Assembly: GCA_018398575.1 (NCBI GenBank)
Contig: JAGTXZ010000002.1
Location: forward strand, 2,296,501 to 2,360,500
Length of the DNA: 64,000 bases
Reading direction: 5' to 3'
Source: Ampelomyces quisqualis
Lineage: Eukaryota; Ascomycota; Dothideomycetes; Pleosporales; Phaeosphaeriaceae
The position numbers and the translations under genes are program-made. The notes beneath the pieces were generated by a model, which saw nothing but the letters and a program-made list of their open reading frames with translations, searched no databases and was not told where the DNA came from. Positions 12,369 to 23,800 of this stretch are shown piece after piece; within the stretch, counting starts at the first letter, position 1, and every line of letters starts with the position of its first letter.

Positions 12369-13656
12369 ATGAGCCGAGCCTACTTTGACCCCCCACCCCT
12401 TGATCACAACATCTCATTTTCAGTACCTCTTCAAACCATGTTTTGGAACGGAGTCTATTATCCTAATTGGCGCATATATAGGGACCAGCCACCGATTTCA
12501 TTGAACTTTGATGTTATATCCCATGTTTTCTATGCTTTCGCATGGTCAGAACCTTCCACACCGCTCACGCCACAATACTAATAGTAATCTAGGGTAAAAG
12601 ACGACGGAACGGTCTATGTAAGCTGAGCAATTCAACAACAATGTCATTGTGCTAATATTTCGCAGCTTAGTGATGAGTGGGCAGATGCGCAGATCGAAGT
12701 GGCCGGCGTGGATGATGTCCCCGCAACTCAAGGGTGTCTAAATTCCTTTGCACTGCTGAAGCGAAAGTACACCAGGCTGCGGGTAGTGCTTTCTGTTGGC
12801 GGTGGTGGTAAGGGAAGCGAGCCTTTCGCAGCGGTAGCTCGAGACCCTGCGAAACGAGACCGATTCGCCCAAACAGCGCTAGGCTTGGTGCAGCAGTTTG
12901 GAATTGACGGGATCGATAGTAAGTGTTGCAACCCAATCGATTGCAAGCAAAGCAGGATTGATCAACGCACCAGTCGACTGGGAGCACCCAGAAAACTCCC
13001 AGCAAGGCCATGATTACATCGCCTTGCTGGCAGTTCTTCGACAATACCTGCCCGGCCCACAATATACCCTTTCATCGGCGCTTCCTGCTGGTGAGTGGGC
13101 GCTTCAGCACATCAATCTTGCGCATGCCGCACATTATCTCGACATGATCAACTTGATGGCGTACGATTACTCCGGCCCATGGACGAGCAAATGCGGTCAC
13201 CAAGCTCAGCTCTTCACGCCGCAAATCCCACACAGTCCTGAAGCTGCCATTTCCTGCCACTCCGCAGTGACATACATGGTTCGTCAGGGAGTTCCTACTC
13301 ATAAGATTGTGATGGGGGTGCCAGCATATGGACGAAGCTTTACCGGGACCAAGGGTGTGGGCCACTCATTCTCTGGACAGGCAGGAGAGGAGGGGACATT
13401 TGAGTACCGCGAACTACCACGACCCAATGCCACCGAATACTTCGACGAGAAGGTTGGAGCGGCGTATTGTATCGGTGGGGACGGAGGCTTTGTCACGTAC
13501 GACACGCCACAGACCGTCCGAATGAAGGCCGAATACGTACGACATAATGCTCTTGGTGGGCTGTTCTACTGGACGGGTACCGGCGATGCAAGTTCCATTG
13601 ATCAAAAGGACCGCAGTCTGGTATATAATGGCTTCCTCGGCCTATTCCCTCAGTAG
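12369..13656 (+). CDS. GH18 chitinase
   Basis: Four exons, 12369-12544, 12593-12617, 12666-12918 and 12974-13656, join to 378 residues; the introns are 48, 48 and 55 bp and exon 2 is only 25 bp. The family 18 barrel motifs are complete: VVLSVGGGGKG (SxGG motif) and, formed only after splicing intron 3, DGIDIDWEHP (DxxDxDxE, with the catalytic Glu). MAYDYSGPW (substrate-binding strand) and the closing Trp strand LFYWTGTGD follow. It hydrolyses beta-1,4 GlcNAc linkages in chitin. There is no chitin-binding module and no clear signal peptide; the start may be the ATG at 12438 (MFWNGVYYPNW) instead. Lack of a secretion signal suggests an intracellular or non-classically exported enzyme involved in wall turnover. 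Intron 1 has a GTCAGA donor but is fixed by frame. Confidence 0.93.
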
Positions 13657-16600
13657 TCTTGAATGCCAATTTAACTGGGGTCGGGGAGTATACCCGCACG
13701 AGACTTGGCTGACGGGTCTTTGGACATCGAAACTGGATGGCAATGCTACCTACAAATCGGTCGGCTCCAAGCCTTAGAACAGCAGTCTTGCAGTCTAAAT
13801 TACTTGACCGGTAGAGTGCCACGCGGCTTTGTCGATGTTGCACCGAGTCCATGCGCAATCAGTTACTCATCGAGAGATCTACAAGTCATTCGAATACCAA
13901 CACTTCACTCCCTAAACAAGATTCTCAATTGATCTGCAGTGACACAAGATAATACAATGCGAAACCTCATGAACAAACACACTTAAAGGATGAATCAGCC
14001 TGGCAGCTTCGCCAATGCTTGACTAAGATCATGCGTACGAGATTGCGCTTCCGGATGTCTATAAACTTATTCCTATGTGTGTGTCCACCCAAACAAGACT
14101 GAGGATGGGGCGTATCGCTACCATCAGGTTCAATTGAGAACAGGTTTCCAGCCCCTCAGGTTCATAGTGCATACGCCCTGTCCCAAACTCACCGGTAAAC
14201 CGTCTGCGAAGGCTGTAGACATCGAAGTATATCGAATGCTGGAACTTGTTCAGGTCTTGAAGTTAATTGGCAGACTTAACCCATGGACATCAACGTGCGC
14301 GTGAGCTTGTCGGTGTGTTCAATCACAAGCCACCGAAGCTAAAGTTGGCCCCTTCCTCGAGCCTGACCTTGTGAAGGTCAGGACTCAAAGAAAAGAATCA
14401 TCTTCGCGAGGCGAAAGAACGAGGTGTGGGTGGACAAGCACCCGTGCAGCTCAGATGCGAAACCACAGGTTATGTTTCCTTTCTACCCAAGTGTGAGCGA
14501 AAATTAGGAGAGCCAGCTGGCCGTCAATTCTGTCACGCGACCGAAGAGACCAGCTCTAGTGGAAGTACTGGTGGCGCCAGCGCCTGGTAAAGGGTAGTGT
14601 CTCTGACTAACGCGAGAAGGGACTACAGGCAGACAAGCATCTTCGCAGTATATCTCGGCAGGGTGGCTTTTAACATCGCCGCGAACGATGCCCTACCAGC
14701 TCAAGCGACTATCGGAGTCAACAATGCGCCACTGCATGTTTGTTCCCACGTCGTGACGTAGATGAAGGCATCATCTACATCAACAACTGTCTCCCGAACG
14801 ATGACTCGGCAGGAAAATTGACAAGAGTCCTGCTAGTCTTTTGACGAGCAAGCGAGAAGGAACCACGGGCAGACAGAGCACCCTCGTAGTATTTCTCGGT
14901 AGGCTAGTTTGGGGCCACACCATGCTTGGCTACCTACCAGCTTCAGCGACTCCCAGAGTCAACGATGCGCCGGCGCACGTGTATTCTCCTGTCCTGGCAT
15001 AGATTGAAGCAGCACATCCATGTCAACAGTTGCCGGCCAAAACACGCAGCCCCACAACTGACAAAAGCCTTGCTTGTTCGAGTATGGAAGTGGGAGTGAC
15101 TGTAAGCTGACCAGCAGTGTACAAGTATCACCAGACTTTCACCAAAGTGCGATTGAGCTACATACCCAAGTGCACGCGAAGCACCAGTGCATAGCGTGGT
15201 CGAGCTGGCTCTCGAGTCATACTACCAAGCGCAATACCTGGCGGTGGCTTCAGTCGAAATGTTGTTGCGACAAGTGAGCGAGGTGAGGGACCGCGAGCGT
15301 ACCAGCCGCTCTTGCAGTATCGCCACGGCAGTCATCACTTCACGTCCAGCGTGAGGATGCTGCTCAGCCAAGATCTTGGAGTTTTCCAGAAGGTAGACTC
15401 AAGATTTCTCAGAGTCCCAGGGCGGATGCTCCTGGCGAGGGTTTCACGTGTTGCGGGAGCAAAGTGCTCCATTTAACGCTCGGTGCGTCGCTGTCATACA
15501 GAACAGGTTACTGCATACAAAAGGAGGTAAAAGATGAGGCTGCATGTAGCTACAAGATATGAGAGAGGAGAGTGTTGAGTGCGTAAGGAAGGGAAATGAG
15601 AACGAGGTGAGAATACGTCGGCGCTCGGGCCAATCACGCTAGCGCGCACGTGATGGTCGGGTTCGCTCTTGGTGAAGGTGAGGTGAACACACCTATGATG
15701 ACAAAAGTACACATGAACCTGAGGAGAGTCTTAAAGCTTCCAAGCTTATCCTGAAACTACCCGGCCCACGACCCCAGCGAATATTGGCTAATGTCATACC
15801 GAAGCGTGTACTCCGTAGGATTCTCTCAGATGCAAGGTCGTACATTGGAAACCGCATGCTGCATGCCTCAGAAATAAAAGCACTAGACTCCGACACGAGT
15901 GCCCGAAGCGAACAGGTTGCTGTCATTGTCGGCGATGAAAGACAGCTCCGAATTTGAAGCTTCTATCGAGTCGAGCATAAAAGTTGCCAGCATGTCGCCA
16001 GTTGTTGCTGGTCATGATTGGCTTTGCTGAGCCACTAGTCTATCCGAGGATTAGCCCTGGGGCTAGTTTTGGGCCCTATCACGTCGCCTCCCTCATGCGT
16101 CTCTGGAGCGGAACATCAAACACTATCTGTAAGGCAAATTCTTTTTGCCACTGCGCTACAGTCGCATCTAGCCGCTGAATACTGCAAGGCAAGACCTGAA
16201 GGAGTGAGGGGGTGGTCTTTGATAAGCCTTAGCATCTGCCCAGGAAACCCCTGAACCTTGGCTCTGCTGCTGCACACAGCCCATCAACCCCTCTTGGAGA
16301 CCCTCAGTCGTCGACCATAGCTGCCTGGCTATCAGACCTAGCCGATGTTGTACTATTGCGCTGAGATTCGCGTCAAAGTACGGACATTCGGCAGCAGCGT
16401 ACACCGCGGGCTTGTCGAGGAAGGGAACTCAACAAACGTCTCACAGGTCCTTGGAAAACTTGTTCCTCGCCAACTCAAAGCTTCAAGGCCAAGATCGATG
16501 CGTTTTGGGATCTCACGAAAATAGACTCCCAGCCTTTGAGAGCTAACTATTGTGCTTCCATTCGAAGCATGCACAAACGGCCTGTTTTTCTCATTTGGAC

Positions 16601-16892
16601 GGTTCCTACGTCGCCAAGCCAAGAAGACGTTTTGACGCATGTCAAGCATGTAACGGACGGCCTTGGCCCATGCCTACACTTAACCCTAGATCGACGTCAC
16701 GATGGAGGTGTTCTCGTATCGTACATAAGGAACGTAATGTGTGCATTACTGAACACTCCACTCACTGCATCTCACGCGAATCCACCAGTTCGTTTCCTCT
16801 GACAAACTTACCTTCTTTCGGCCGGTCCGCTCGTTTTACTTGCATTTCCGAGTATCTTCTTTCCATTTTAGACTTTCTGATCACTCGCAATC
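13657..16892. other. 3.2 kb gene-poor region
   Basis: No frame with recognisable content on either strand. It holds a degenerate tandem repeat (14612-15091, plus a partial third copy near 15279-15333) and one TACTCCGTA nonamer at 15809-15817. The part from 16000 to 16800 has several mid-length frames on both strands with no family resemblance. It may contain a non-coding transcript or gene remnants, which cannot be told from sequence alone. Confidence 0.5.
14612..15091. repeat. Degenerate ~240 bp tandem duplication
   Basis: Copy A starts at 14612 and copy B at 14852, both with GCGAGAAGG, so the period is 240 bp. Matching blocks recur at the same offset: GGCAGACA.., CGTAGTAT/CGCAGTAT, CTACCAGCT(C/T)..AGCGACT, GAGTCAAC(A/G)ATGCGCC, CATC(T/C)A..TCAACA and GACAA(G/A)AG(T/C)C. 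The copies have diverged by substitutions and small indels. A partial third copy begins near 15279 (GCGAGGTGAGGGACC..TTGCAGTATCGCCACGGCAG). TACCCAAGTG-containing blocks near 14486 and 15163 suggest the original unit was longer. No coding frame is conserved between the copies. Confidence 0.6.
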
Positions 16893-18435
16893 ATGCATTC
16901 CAACATCATGACTCTTGCGTTGTGCGTCTTTGCCGTTCCGGTAGCTGTTACTGCCCGCCCACATGTCCATGCACTGTCGCAGCGAAGCATTGAGCCTGTG
17001 GCTCGAGTAGCACATCCCATCAGTCTTCGTCGTCGCAACCAGCGTGCCCAACTCCAGCAAGTCAGCTGGGAGACTGCACCTGCCGCCGAGGCCGGTAAGG
17101 AAGTGGCCGTTGTTGAGAAGGGCGCAGCTGCAGCTGAGAAGAACAAGGAAGCCGCAGCCGGTGCGGAGGAAGCTGCTGCAGGAGAGATGGAAGCCGCAGC
17201 AGGAGAAAAGGAAGTTGCTGCTGGAGAGGAAGCTGCTGCTGGAGAGGAAGCTGCGGCTGGAGAGGAAGCTGCGGCTGGAGAGGAAGCTGCGGCTGGCGAA
17301 GGAGTAGCCAATGCCAGTATGTTTCCACACCACCTCCTCTACCATAGCATTCACTAACGTCGTACAGATGAAGTCGAGATCGAGAGCGCTTTTGACGCTG
17401 GCGTGCCCGTCGAAGGCGGAGACCTGAAACAAGATCTCGTCTTCACGCCCAGCACAGTCGGCAAATTCGAATTCGAGTTTCAATCTGCTGCCGCTGACGA
17501 CATCACCGTGACTGAGAATGTCGGTGCCGCAGCAGCAGCTCCTCCCACTGGCTTTGAGGCCATTGAGCCAAACTCCTACACTGTCGCTCTCGCTGTCAGC
17601 AAGGGTGCTGGTCTCACGCTGTCCAAGATTGACTATATCTTCGACGCAGCTGCAGCTGGTCTCGCTGGAAAGGACGTCACTCAGGCACAGGTTGGAAAGC
17701 TTTGTGCTGAGACTGGCTCATTCGTCATCAGTGAGACGCTCGGCGAGTTGGAGTTTGAAGTCGAGGAGAATGAGGTCACGCTCAACTTGAACAAGAACGT
17801 TACTGCTGAGGGACAATGGGGTGAGTCCACTTGGATCTAATATTCAACTATAGGCGAACACTAACGCACTCATAGGTATCTTCCTTCCCATCGCCCCAGC
17901 TGGAGCCGCTGAAGGTGCTGCAGGGGCTGCCGAGAAAGAAAAAGCTGCTCTTGCGGAGAAGGAGAAGGCCGCTGCTGCCGAAAAAGAGAAGGCTGCCGCG
18001 GGGGCAGCGCATGAAGTCGCCCAACAAGAAAAAGCTGCTCTTGAAGCTGTCGAAAAGGAAAAGGTCGCGATGGAAGCTGCTCAAAAGGAAAAGGTTGCCC
18101 TTGAAGCCGCGCAAAAAGAAAACGCTGCTGCGCTCGCCGCACATGAAGTCGCGCAGCAAGAAAAGGCTGCTCTTGAAGCTGCCGAAAAGCAAAAGGTCGC
18201 GATGGAAGCTGCTCAGAAGGAAAAGGTTGCCCTTCAAGCCGCGCAAAAAGAAAACGCTGCTGCGCTCGCCGCACATGAAGTCGCGCAGCAAGAAAAGGCT
18301 GCGGCCAAGAAGGTTCAGCAAGAAAAGGCTCCAGCTGAGAATGTCCAGCAGGAAAAGGCTGCTCCTGCGATGCCTCACGAGGTAGCTCAGGCGGCCCCAG
18401 CCGCTGAGGTCGCGCAGGTTATGGGGCAGCACTAG
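16893..18435 (+). CDS. Secreted Ala/Glu-rich repeat protein, unknown function
   Basis: Three exons, 16893-17316, 17368-17820 and 17876-18435, join to 478 residues; the introns are 51 and 55 bp. A signal peptide (about residues 1-22, ending AVPVAVTA) is followed by a basic LRRR site near residue 45, possibly cut by a Kex2-type protease. The protein then has an alanine/glutamate segment with tandem GEEAAA hexapeptides. Next comes a non-repetitive central domain (about 142-292) rich in beta-strand-like segments (GKFEFEFQSAA, LGELEFEVEENEVTLNLN). The long C-terminal helical part contains two 44-residue repeats (VAQQEKAALEA..EKVAMEAAQK..) encoded by a near-exact 132 bp tandem duplication. The central domain is unrecognised; the tail should form coiled coil or a long single helix. 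There is no C-terminal anchor. It may be a cell-wall-associated or effector-like protein, but that is inference. Confidence 0.8.
17223..17294 (+). repeat. 18 bp coding minisatellite, four units
   Basis: Units start at 17223, 17241, 17259 and 17277 with sequence GGAGAGGAAGCTGCGGCT (the first unit has CTGCT). Each encodes GEEAAA in the secreted repeat protein. More degenerate units lie immediately upstream (17160-17222), so copy number has probably changed by slippage or unequal exchange. Confidence 0.85.
18016..18279 (+). repeat. 132 bp coding tandem duplication
   Basis: Two units, 18016-18147 and 18148-18279, differ at only a few positions, and the start of a third unit follows at 18280. Each encodes 44 residues built from about four 10-14-residue helical sub-repeats. 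The near identity, including synonymous sites, points to a recent duplication or ongoing gene conversion. Confidence 0.85.
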
Positions 18436-19030
18436 GCCCAGGTGATGTGGAGCTTGAGACGGAGGGTTAGGCTGCCTTCGCTGGCTTGTAGAAATAGTTT
18501 GTGAGAAATTGGGACATGGCTTGAAGCTATTCACGATACTGTAGAAGTAATGAAACTTGTGTAGCTCGACGTTGAAGAATCCGTGACAGAATTTCAACTT
18601 GATAAAACCTTTGGTGGGTTTTGCTTTTGAAGATACACGGGCTGTGCTGAGAGTTATGAAATGGATGGTCATAGATAGCAGGTTACTGCAAAGTCTGATT
18701 ACGGGCTGAATGTTCTATGACATGGAAGTCACGCAGAAGAAGATTATGTAAAACAGATTCAGATAAAAGCCTGGATTCATTCGCACCAGGGCGTGTCATG
18801 TGAGAAAAGCGAAACCGAGTCTTTATGCGCGCCTGATGAGTGCAATCTCGATACGATGGCTCGACAATGTTCTCACGTTATCCTCTGCTGCTCTAGATCT
18901 TTTGTATTCGCTACCATGTCTCATGTGTGTCCGCCGGTGAACTTGATCGTGCCTCGTTCAGTGTGCACCCTGGACGGACACATACACTTGCGCCTCATCC
19001 TCGCTGGCACGCTGTGGTTTGATGGCTCTT
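18436..19030. other. Intergenic between convergent genes
   Basis: About 600 bp separating the 3' ends of the repeat-protein gene (plus) and the F-box-like gene (minus). No gene or repeat was seen. Confidence 0.5.
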
Positions 19031-19806
19031 CTAGCTCCACAATGTCTTGAACCCCCATTTTATGCCTCTCTTGCTAGCAAATTCCTCGATAGGCTTTGCA
19101 TCAGGTAGAATATCATATGCCGACAGTGTCCGGATTGTGACTTTCTGGAGCCCTGCGCATGCCTCTAGGGCCTTGATTGCGTCTCGCACGGCATATGAAT
19201 CCGGTGGAGTCCATATTGTCAACTCTACCGTGGTGATTGCATTCCTGTATATATCTTCGAGCTCTGGCAGGGTCTCATGGAACATGATCGCCAAGGAGTC
19301 GTGGAAGGTGTTGAGACGATACGGCAAAAGCCTCGTCTCACCGCGCAGCTGACGACAGACACGGGGAAGGTTGTTGAGAGCCTCCCAGGCCTCGGACGTG
19401 TATTTTTCGCTGCCGTCTGACGCAGCTTCGAGCATGAACTCGCTACCGCACCACTTGGAACGCCGACTGACCTCGTTTCCACCGATGGCGTACTCGTAGA
19501 TGCGGTTCCTGAGTTCGCCAGGAAGGCGCAACAACGGCGACTTTGCATTCTGCTCGTATCTGCACATACATTAGCAATGATTGGCTCAAACATTCGTCGG
19601 TGCCATAATATTCACGCGTCCTTGAACCTCTTCGTGGTCGCCCTGGTCATGGGAAGACTCGTGTCGCTGGACTTCTCGACCCGTCCGTTCTTGGTCCTCT
19701 TCGATGACACGGTGCCCTGGCTTTTTCCAACACTCGCAGGTGCCATGGTGGGTGTAGATGAGCGCGCTCTCGTGGGCGTCGATCGAATGTAGGTGTACAA
19801 GTCCAA
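19031..19806 (-). CDS. F-box-like small protein
   Basis: Two exons, 19806-19616 and 19559-19031, are separated by a 56 bp intron with a TGCTAAT branch site. The spliced junction reads KDAYEQNAKSPLLRLPGE. The product is 239 residues from 19806, or 219 if translation starts at the ATG at 19746 (MAPASVGKSQ). The block SPLLRLPGELRNRIYEYAIGG followed by LPRVCRQLRGET matches the gene at 3999-4625, so the two are members of one family. The first exon encodes a basic Ser/Thr-rich tail with no motif. Function is unknown; F-box-type adaptor activity is possible but the motif is weak. Confidence 0.78.
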
Positions 19807-20868
19807 GTCTAGCTCAGCTAATGGAGCTTCACTTATCTACCTCTTTAGCCGGTAACTCTTTGGTGAGAACGTGAGCGATGAACGTGAAAGTGGCTGATGA
19901 GAGTGCACACTCACAAAAGACCTATAGTCGCCTAGGTTACGACTTCGCGCGTTCGTGCTCCAGGACATGATGAAATATTGCAGGCAGCATCCTCGCGAAT
20001 GAATCGACTCCACATGAGCAATACCTTCCTCAATTTCCAACACATACCAGACCATGCTGCTAAGCGTCAATAACGTCGCAGATCCATCGAAGCCGCGTAT
20101 CGTCCTCCACGAACCGTACACAAGGCTCTTGCACAACCGTAAGACGGGAATACTCCTTCAAGCAGAATAATTGAAGCCATGAATTAAATACTACACCATC
20201 ATCGGAACACGCCACCATTTTCGCGCGGCCACCATGAGGCGACCATGCACATGCGTAATGTCCCCCAGGTAAAACCCGACGACAGCCCAGCCTCGAAGCG
20301 ATGAGGTACTTCAAAGCGCGCACAAACAACCACACAACCAGCCGTGTCGGTGGCGGAGAAACATGCGGTGCGCGGTGGGATTACGCCAACATGTCTGGAG
20401 AAATGAGATATGCAATCAAGACCGCGCGGCATACTCGGGCCCAACGGTTTCTCCGAAAAATCCTAAAGGATTGCCCGTGCGAAGGTCGCTGTTAGGCCCG
20501 AGTAAAAGGTAAAAGGCAAAATGATAGGGACATAGATACTTGCCAGCATGTGGCGAAAAAGGGAGTGACTTGAGATGGATCACGTACAGCAGGCGCAAAG
20601 AAAGCGGTTTAGACATTGAAGCTTCATTCTCCGTACGGGACTAACACGCGTGATAGAGGGAGGAAAGATGGATATAGATGAGATCGAAGATCCCGCCCGC
20701 AACGCCTGTGACAAAACATTTCATACATGCCAATGCAACCAATCAAGGCTCACGACTAGATCGTACGCTAGGAACATGCTGCACCCGTTGTGTTGTTACT
20801 GTTTCCCTTGCGCCAGACCACCGACCAAACCAGGCTTTCCGGGTGACGCGTCGGTGAGAAGAGGTATC
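19807..20868. other. Intergenic, no gene seen
   Basis: About 1.1 kb between the F-box-like gene and the SIN3 stop codon. Only short frames without recognisable content. It presumably contains the F-box-like gene's promoter and the SIN3 3' UTR. Confidence 0.45.
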
Positions 20869-23800
20869 CTACGCCTCTTCCATTTCAACGTCTTCGTCAT
20901 TGTCTGCCTTGACCTGCTCGAGATCTTGTTTGAAAGCTGTCTTCTTTGCATCGACATCGTCGCGACTGATATCTTTCATCCAGGTGTTGTTGCGAACTAG
21001 CTTTTCTTGAGCTCGGTCGCGGCGTGAGTCATTCAAACCCTTGTACTCCTCAGTCAATTTTGCGACGCTGGATGTCATGCCTGTGCGCACACTGTCGGGC
21101 TGGAGGAAGTATTGAACACCGCCGGTGCCGAATGGTTCGCTGTTGATGAACGTCATCGTGTATCCGGCAGGGCTAATCGACACGGTGATCTTGTCACTGT
21201 GCTTGACATGGTCGAGGCGCTCCTCTTCGGAGAAGTCCTCGACCTTTGCAAGGCGCTTTCGAAGATAGGGATAGTGTACGCGGGAGCCGTCAACTTCTTC
21301 GGTAGGCTCGACAGCCATGTACGAAGCAATGTACGCGCGCCAGCGCTTAACGCGGTCCAGGGTGTTGAACTCGAACGTAGGATCGTCCTTCTTAAAAAGA
21401 CGCACGTTCGCTTCTGCCTTGACAGGATCCTGACGAAGGGTTAGCGGACTGTACAAATGCAGGCAAATTGTTGTACATACATAGGTGATTCGGTAGGTGT
21501 CGGCGTCTTTCGCATACTTCTCCACAGCCTTCCTGTAGCTGATCTCGTTCTTGTGTGTAGTAGTGTCATTGACGCGATCCTTCCTGAAAAGATTGTAGAT
21601 GTCAACGCTCTTATCCTTATTGTCGTGGCTGACAACGGCAAGCGCGAAGCGCACAAGCGAGCTAAGTAGTCTGTCGAAAGAATATAGCTGCCAGCCGATC
21701 TGTAGGTAATACCTGCGCAAGGTCTCTTCGATGAAGATCATGTCTGTCTCGCCCGAAATCTGGTCTTGGAACAAGTCGAGAACCTGCTGGTAGTAGTTGG
21801 CCGAAGGCGAGGTGTCCTTGAAGAAGTCCTCTGGCTGCTTGTCCAACATCTTCAGCCTCTGAGCAGCCTTGGGTTCTTTGGCGCGGTTGATAACGCGCCG
21901 CACATCGTCTTCGCTCTCCTTGAGCTTGACCAATCTTTCGTATAGATACACAAACATGCGGAAGAAGCAATAGATCGAAGCATTAGCGTACATGTTGTAC
22001 TCGGTGCGTCGGTAAGGCTCTTCATGCTCAAACTCTTTGTCGCCAAAAGCGGTAGGCATCGCGGAGTATTCGACCCAGTGACTTGTAGGTCGCTCACCCC
22101 GGGGATTGGAGTTGGAGCTGTCGCCAGCCGCCTCATCTTCGACTCCGGACGCAATATCCGGTGTGCTGTCTCGGCTGGCAGAAGCAACGCTATCTTCCTT
22201 GTCCTTGCGCGACTTGCTGCGGGGATCTAGGACGTCGCGACGGAGGTCGCCCTTCTTGGTCTTGCCGCGCTGAGAGACGTCTTCATCGGGGCTTGGTGTG
22301 TCCTCACCCGAGTCGTTGGGTGTATTCTGGCCAGACATTTGGACTCGCTGCTCGAACTTCTGCACGTCGATGTCGAAGAACAGCGGAATAAATTCTTTGA
22401 TGAATGGAACGACCTTTGAGAAGTCGGCACCATTGTTGTTGTCCACGAATGCGAGCATCAAGTGCGCAACATCGATCAGGACATCTTCATCCTTGAATGC
22501 GAAGGCGAATTGGTAGTCGGGCTGGGGGACCTCTTGTATGGTCTGCATACGTTTCTGTTCCTCATATCGGACTTGGATCTCGTTTGTGAGCGACTTGGGC
22601 TGGAATTGTCGCTTGTCAGTCTGTTTGACCGTAATGCTCTGATGGTCGAGAGACTTCCAGAAGATCTTTTGAGTTTGGTCGCGCCAAATCTTCTCCCACT
22701 CGCGTTGAGCAGCTTTCCAGTCCTCAAGTTTGCACTTCAAGCGGTGCAGCAGAACGGGTACCACGTTCCATGGCATGCTAAACATCTCTTTAATGACGTC
22801 TCTGCCCTTCTCGCGCCCGTAAATCTTCATGATGACGCGCTTGTAAATGGTCTCGCTTTGACCCCCGAGACCTGGCGGTAACGTGAAGTTCTTGCGATCC
22901 TCAGCCTTCATGGTAAGCAACTGGGTGGCGATCGGCTCCAGCTGCTGGACTGTGCGGGCGCATGCCTCTATGTTGAAGTCGTAGTCGTGTCGCTCCTCCT
23001 CGATTCGGTGGAGACCCTCCTCAAACTGATTCTTGCGATGCGCAACGAAACCTGAGTCCTCAGAGGCCCATGTGGGGTGAGAAGCCCATTCGTCATTCAG
23101 AACAGACCGGCACAGCTCATCGCGACCACTGCAAAGTCGCTCGCGCTCCCGCTTCGGAAGCAATCGGTAGCTTGGACCCAGACTGCGACAATTTGACAAT
23201 GATACGCGCGAGTTGACAGTCCTTGGTCGCGACTTTTGCTGCTCTTCGTCGTCGCCCATAAACTTCTTAAACCATGCAAATAGTTCCTGGTTGCCTCCGA
23301 TAAATGACTGAGCGCGGTAGATCAACAGTTGCTTGTCGATCAAATCTTGCGAGAACAGGTTGCAGAGCTTCAAGAACTCGTTCATCGTGTTCTTGTTGCC
23401 GATGAATTTCTTGACGCGGTCGAAGAAGGCGAGCTCGTCTTGGCTAGGCGAGGTAGTGGTTGTTGGGGGCATCGGCTCAGGCAACGCCGGCGTAAGGGTA
23501 GGTGAGGCTGGAGGGCCATCCTGTATGGCTTGTTTCGCAGTGTGACCTGTCTTGGCTCGCTGCGCATGGTCAGTATGTGTTGCACGAAGATCTGAAAGCT
23601 CGTATCTCTGCTCGAAAGAAGATGCAGGTGTATGGGGAGACAAGGTTGAATCGCGGTCACAAGCAGCATCGCTTGCGTCCGGGAACATTGCCATAACGGA
23701 TGGTGGAGAGGGGAGGCGCTTAGAGAGAAAGAAATAGAGCGAAGGTGGAAGGCGCGATAGAGCTCAGGGAAAGAGCACGGAGGCTAGAGTAGCACCGCCG

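Noticed and set aside
13657..16892. A hidden protein-coding gene in the gene-poor region
   Set aside because: Frames at 14943-15131, 16353-16649 and 16536-16993 were read on both strands. None had recognisable motifs, and no splice combination gave a longer coherent protein.
17848..18672. Minus-strand frame of 274 codons opposite the repeat protein
   Set aside because: It is the reverse complement of the Ala/Glu/Lys repeats, giving Ser/Phe/Leu runs. A 132 bp repeat unit keeps any frame open on both strands.
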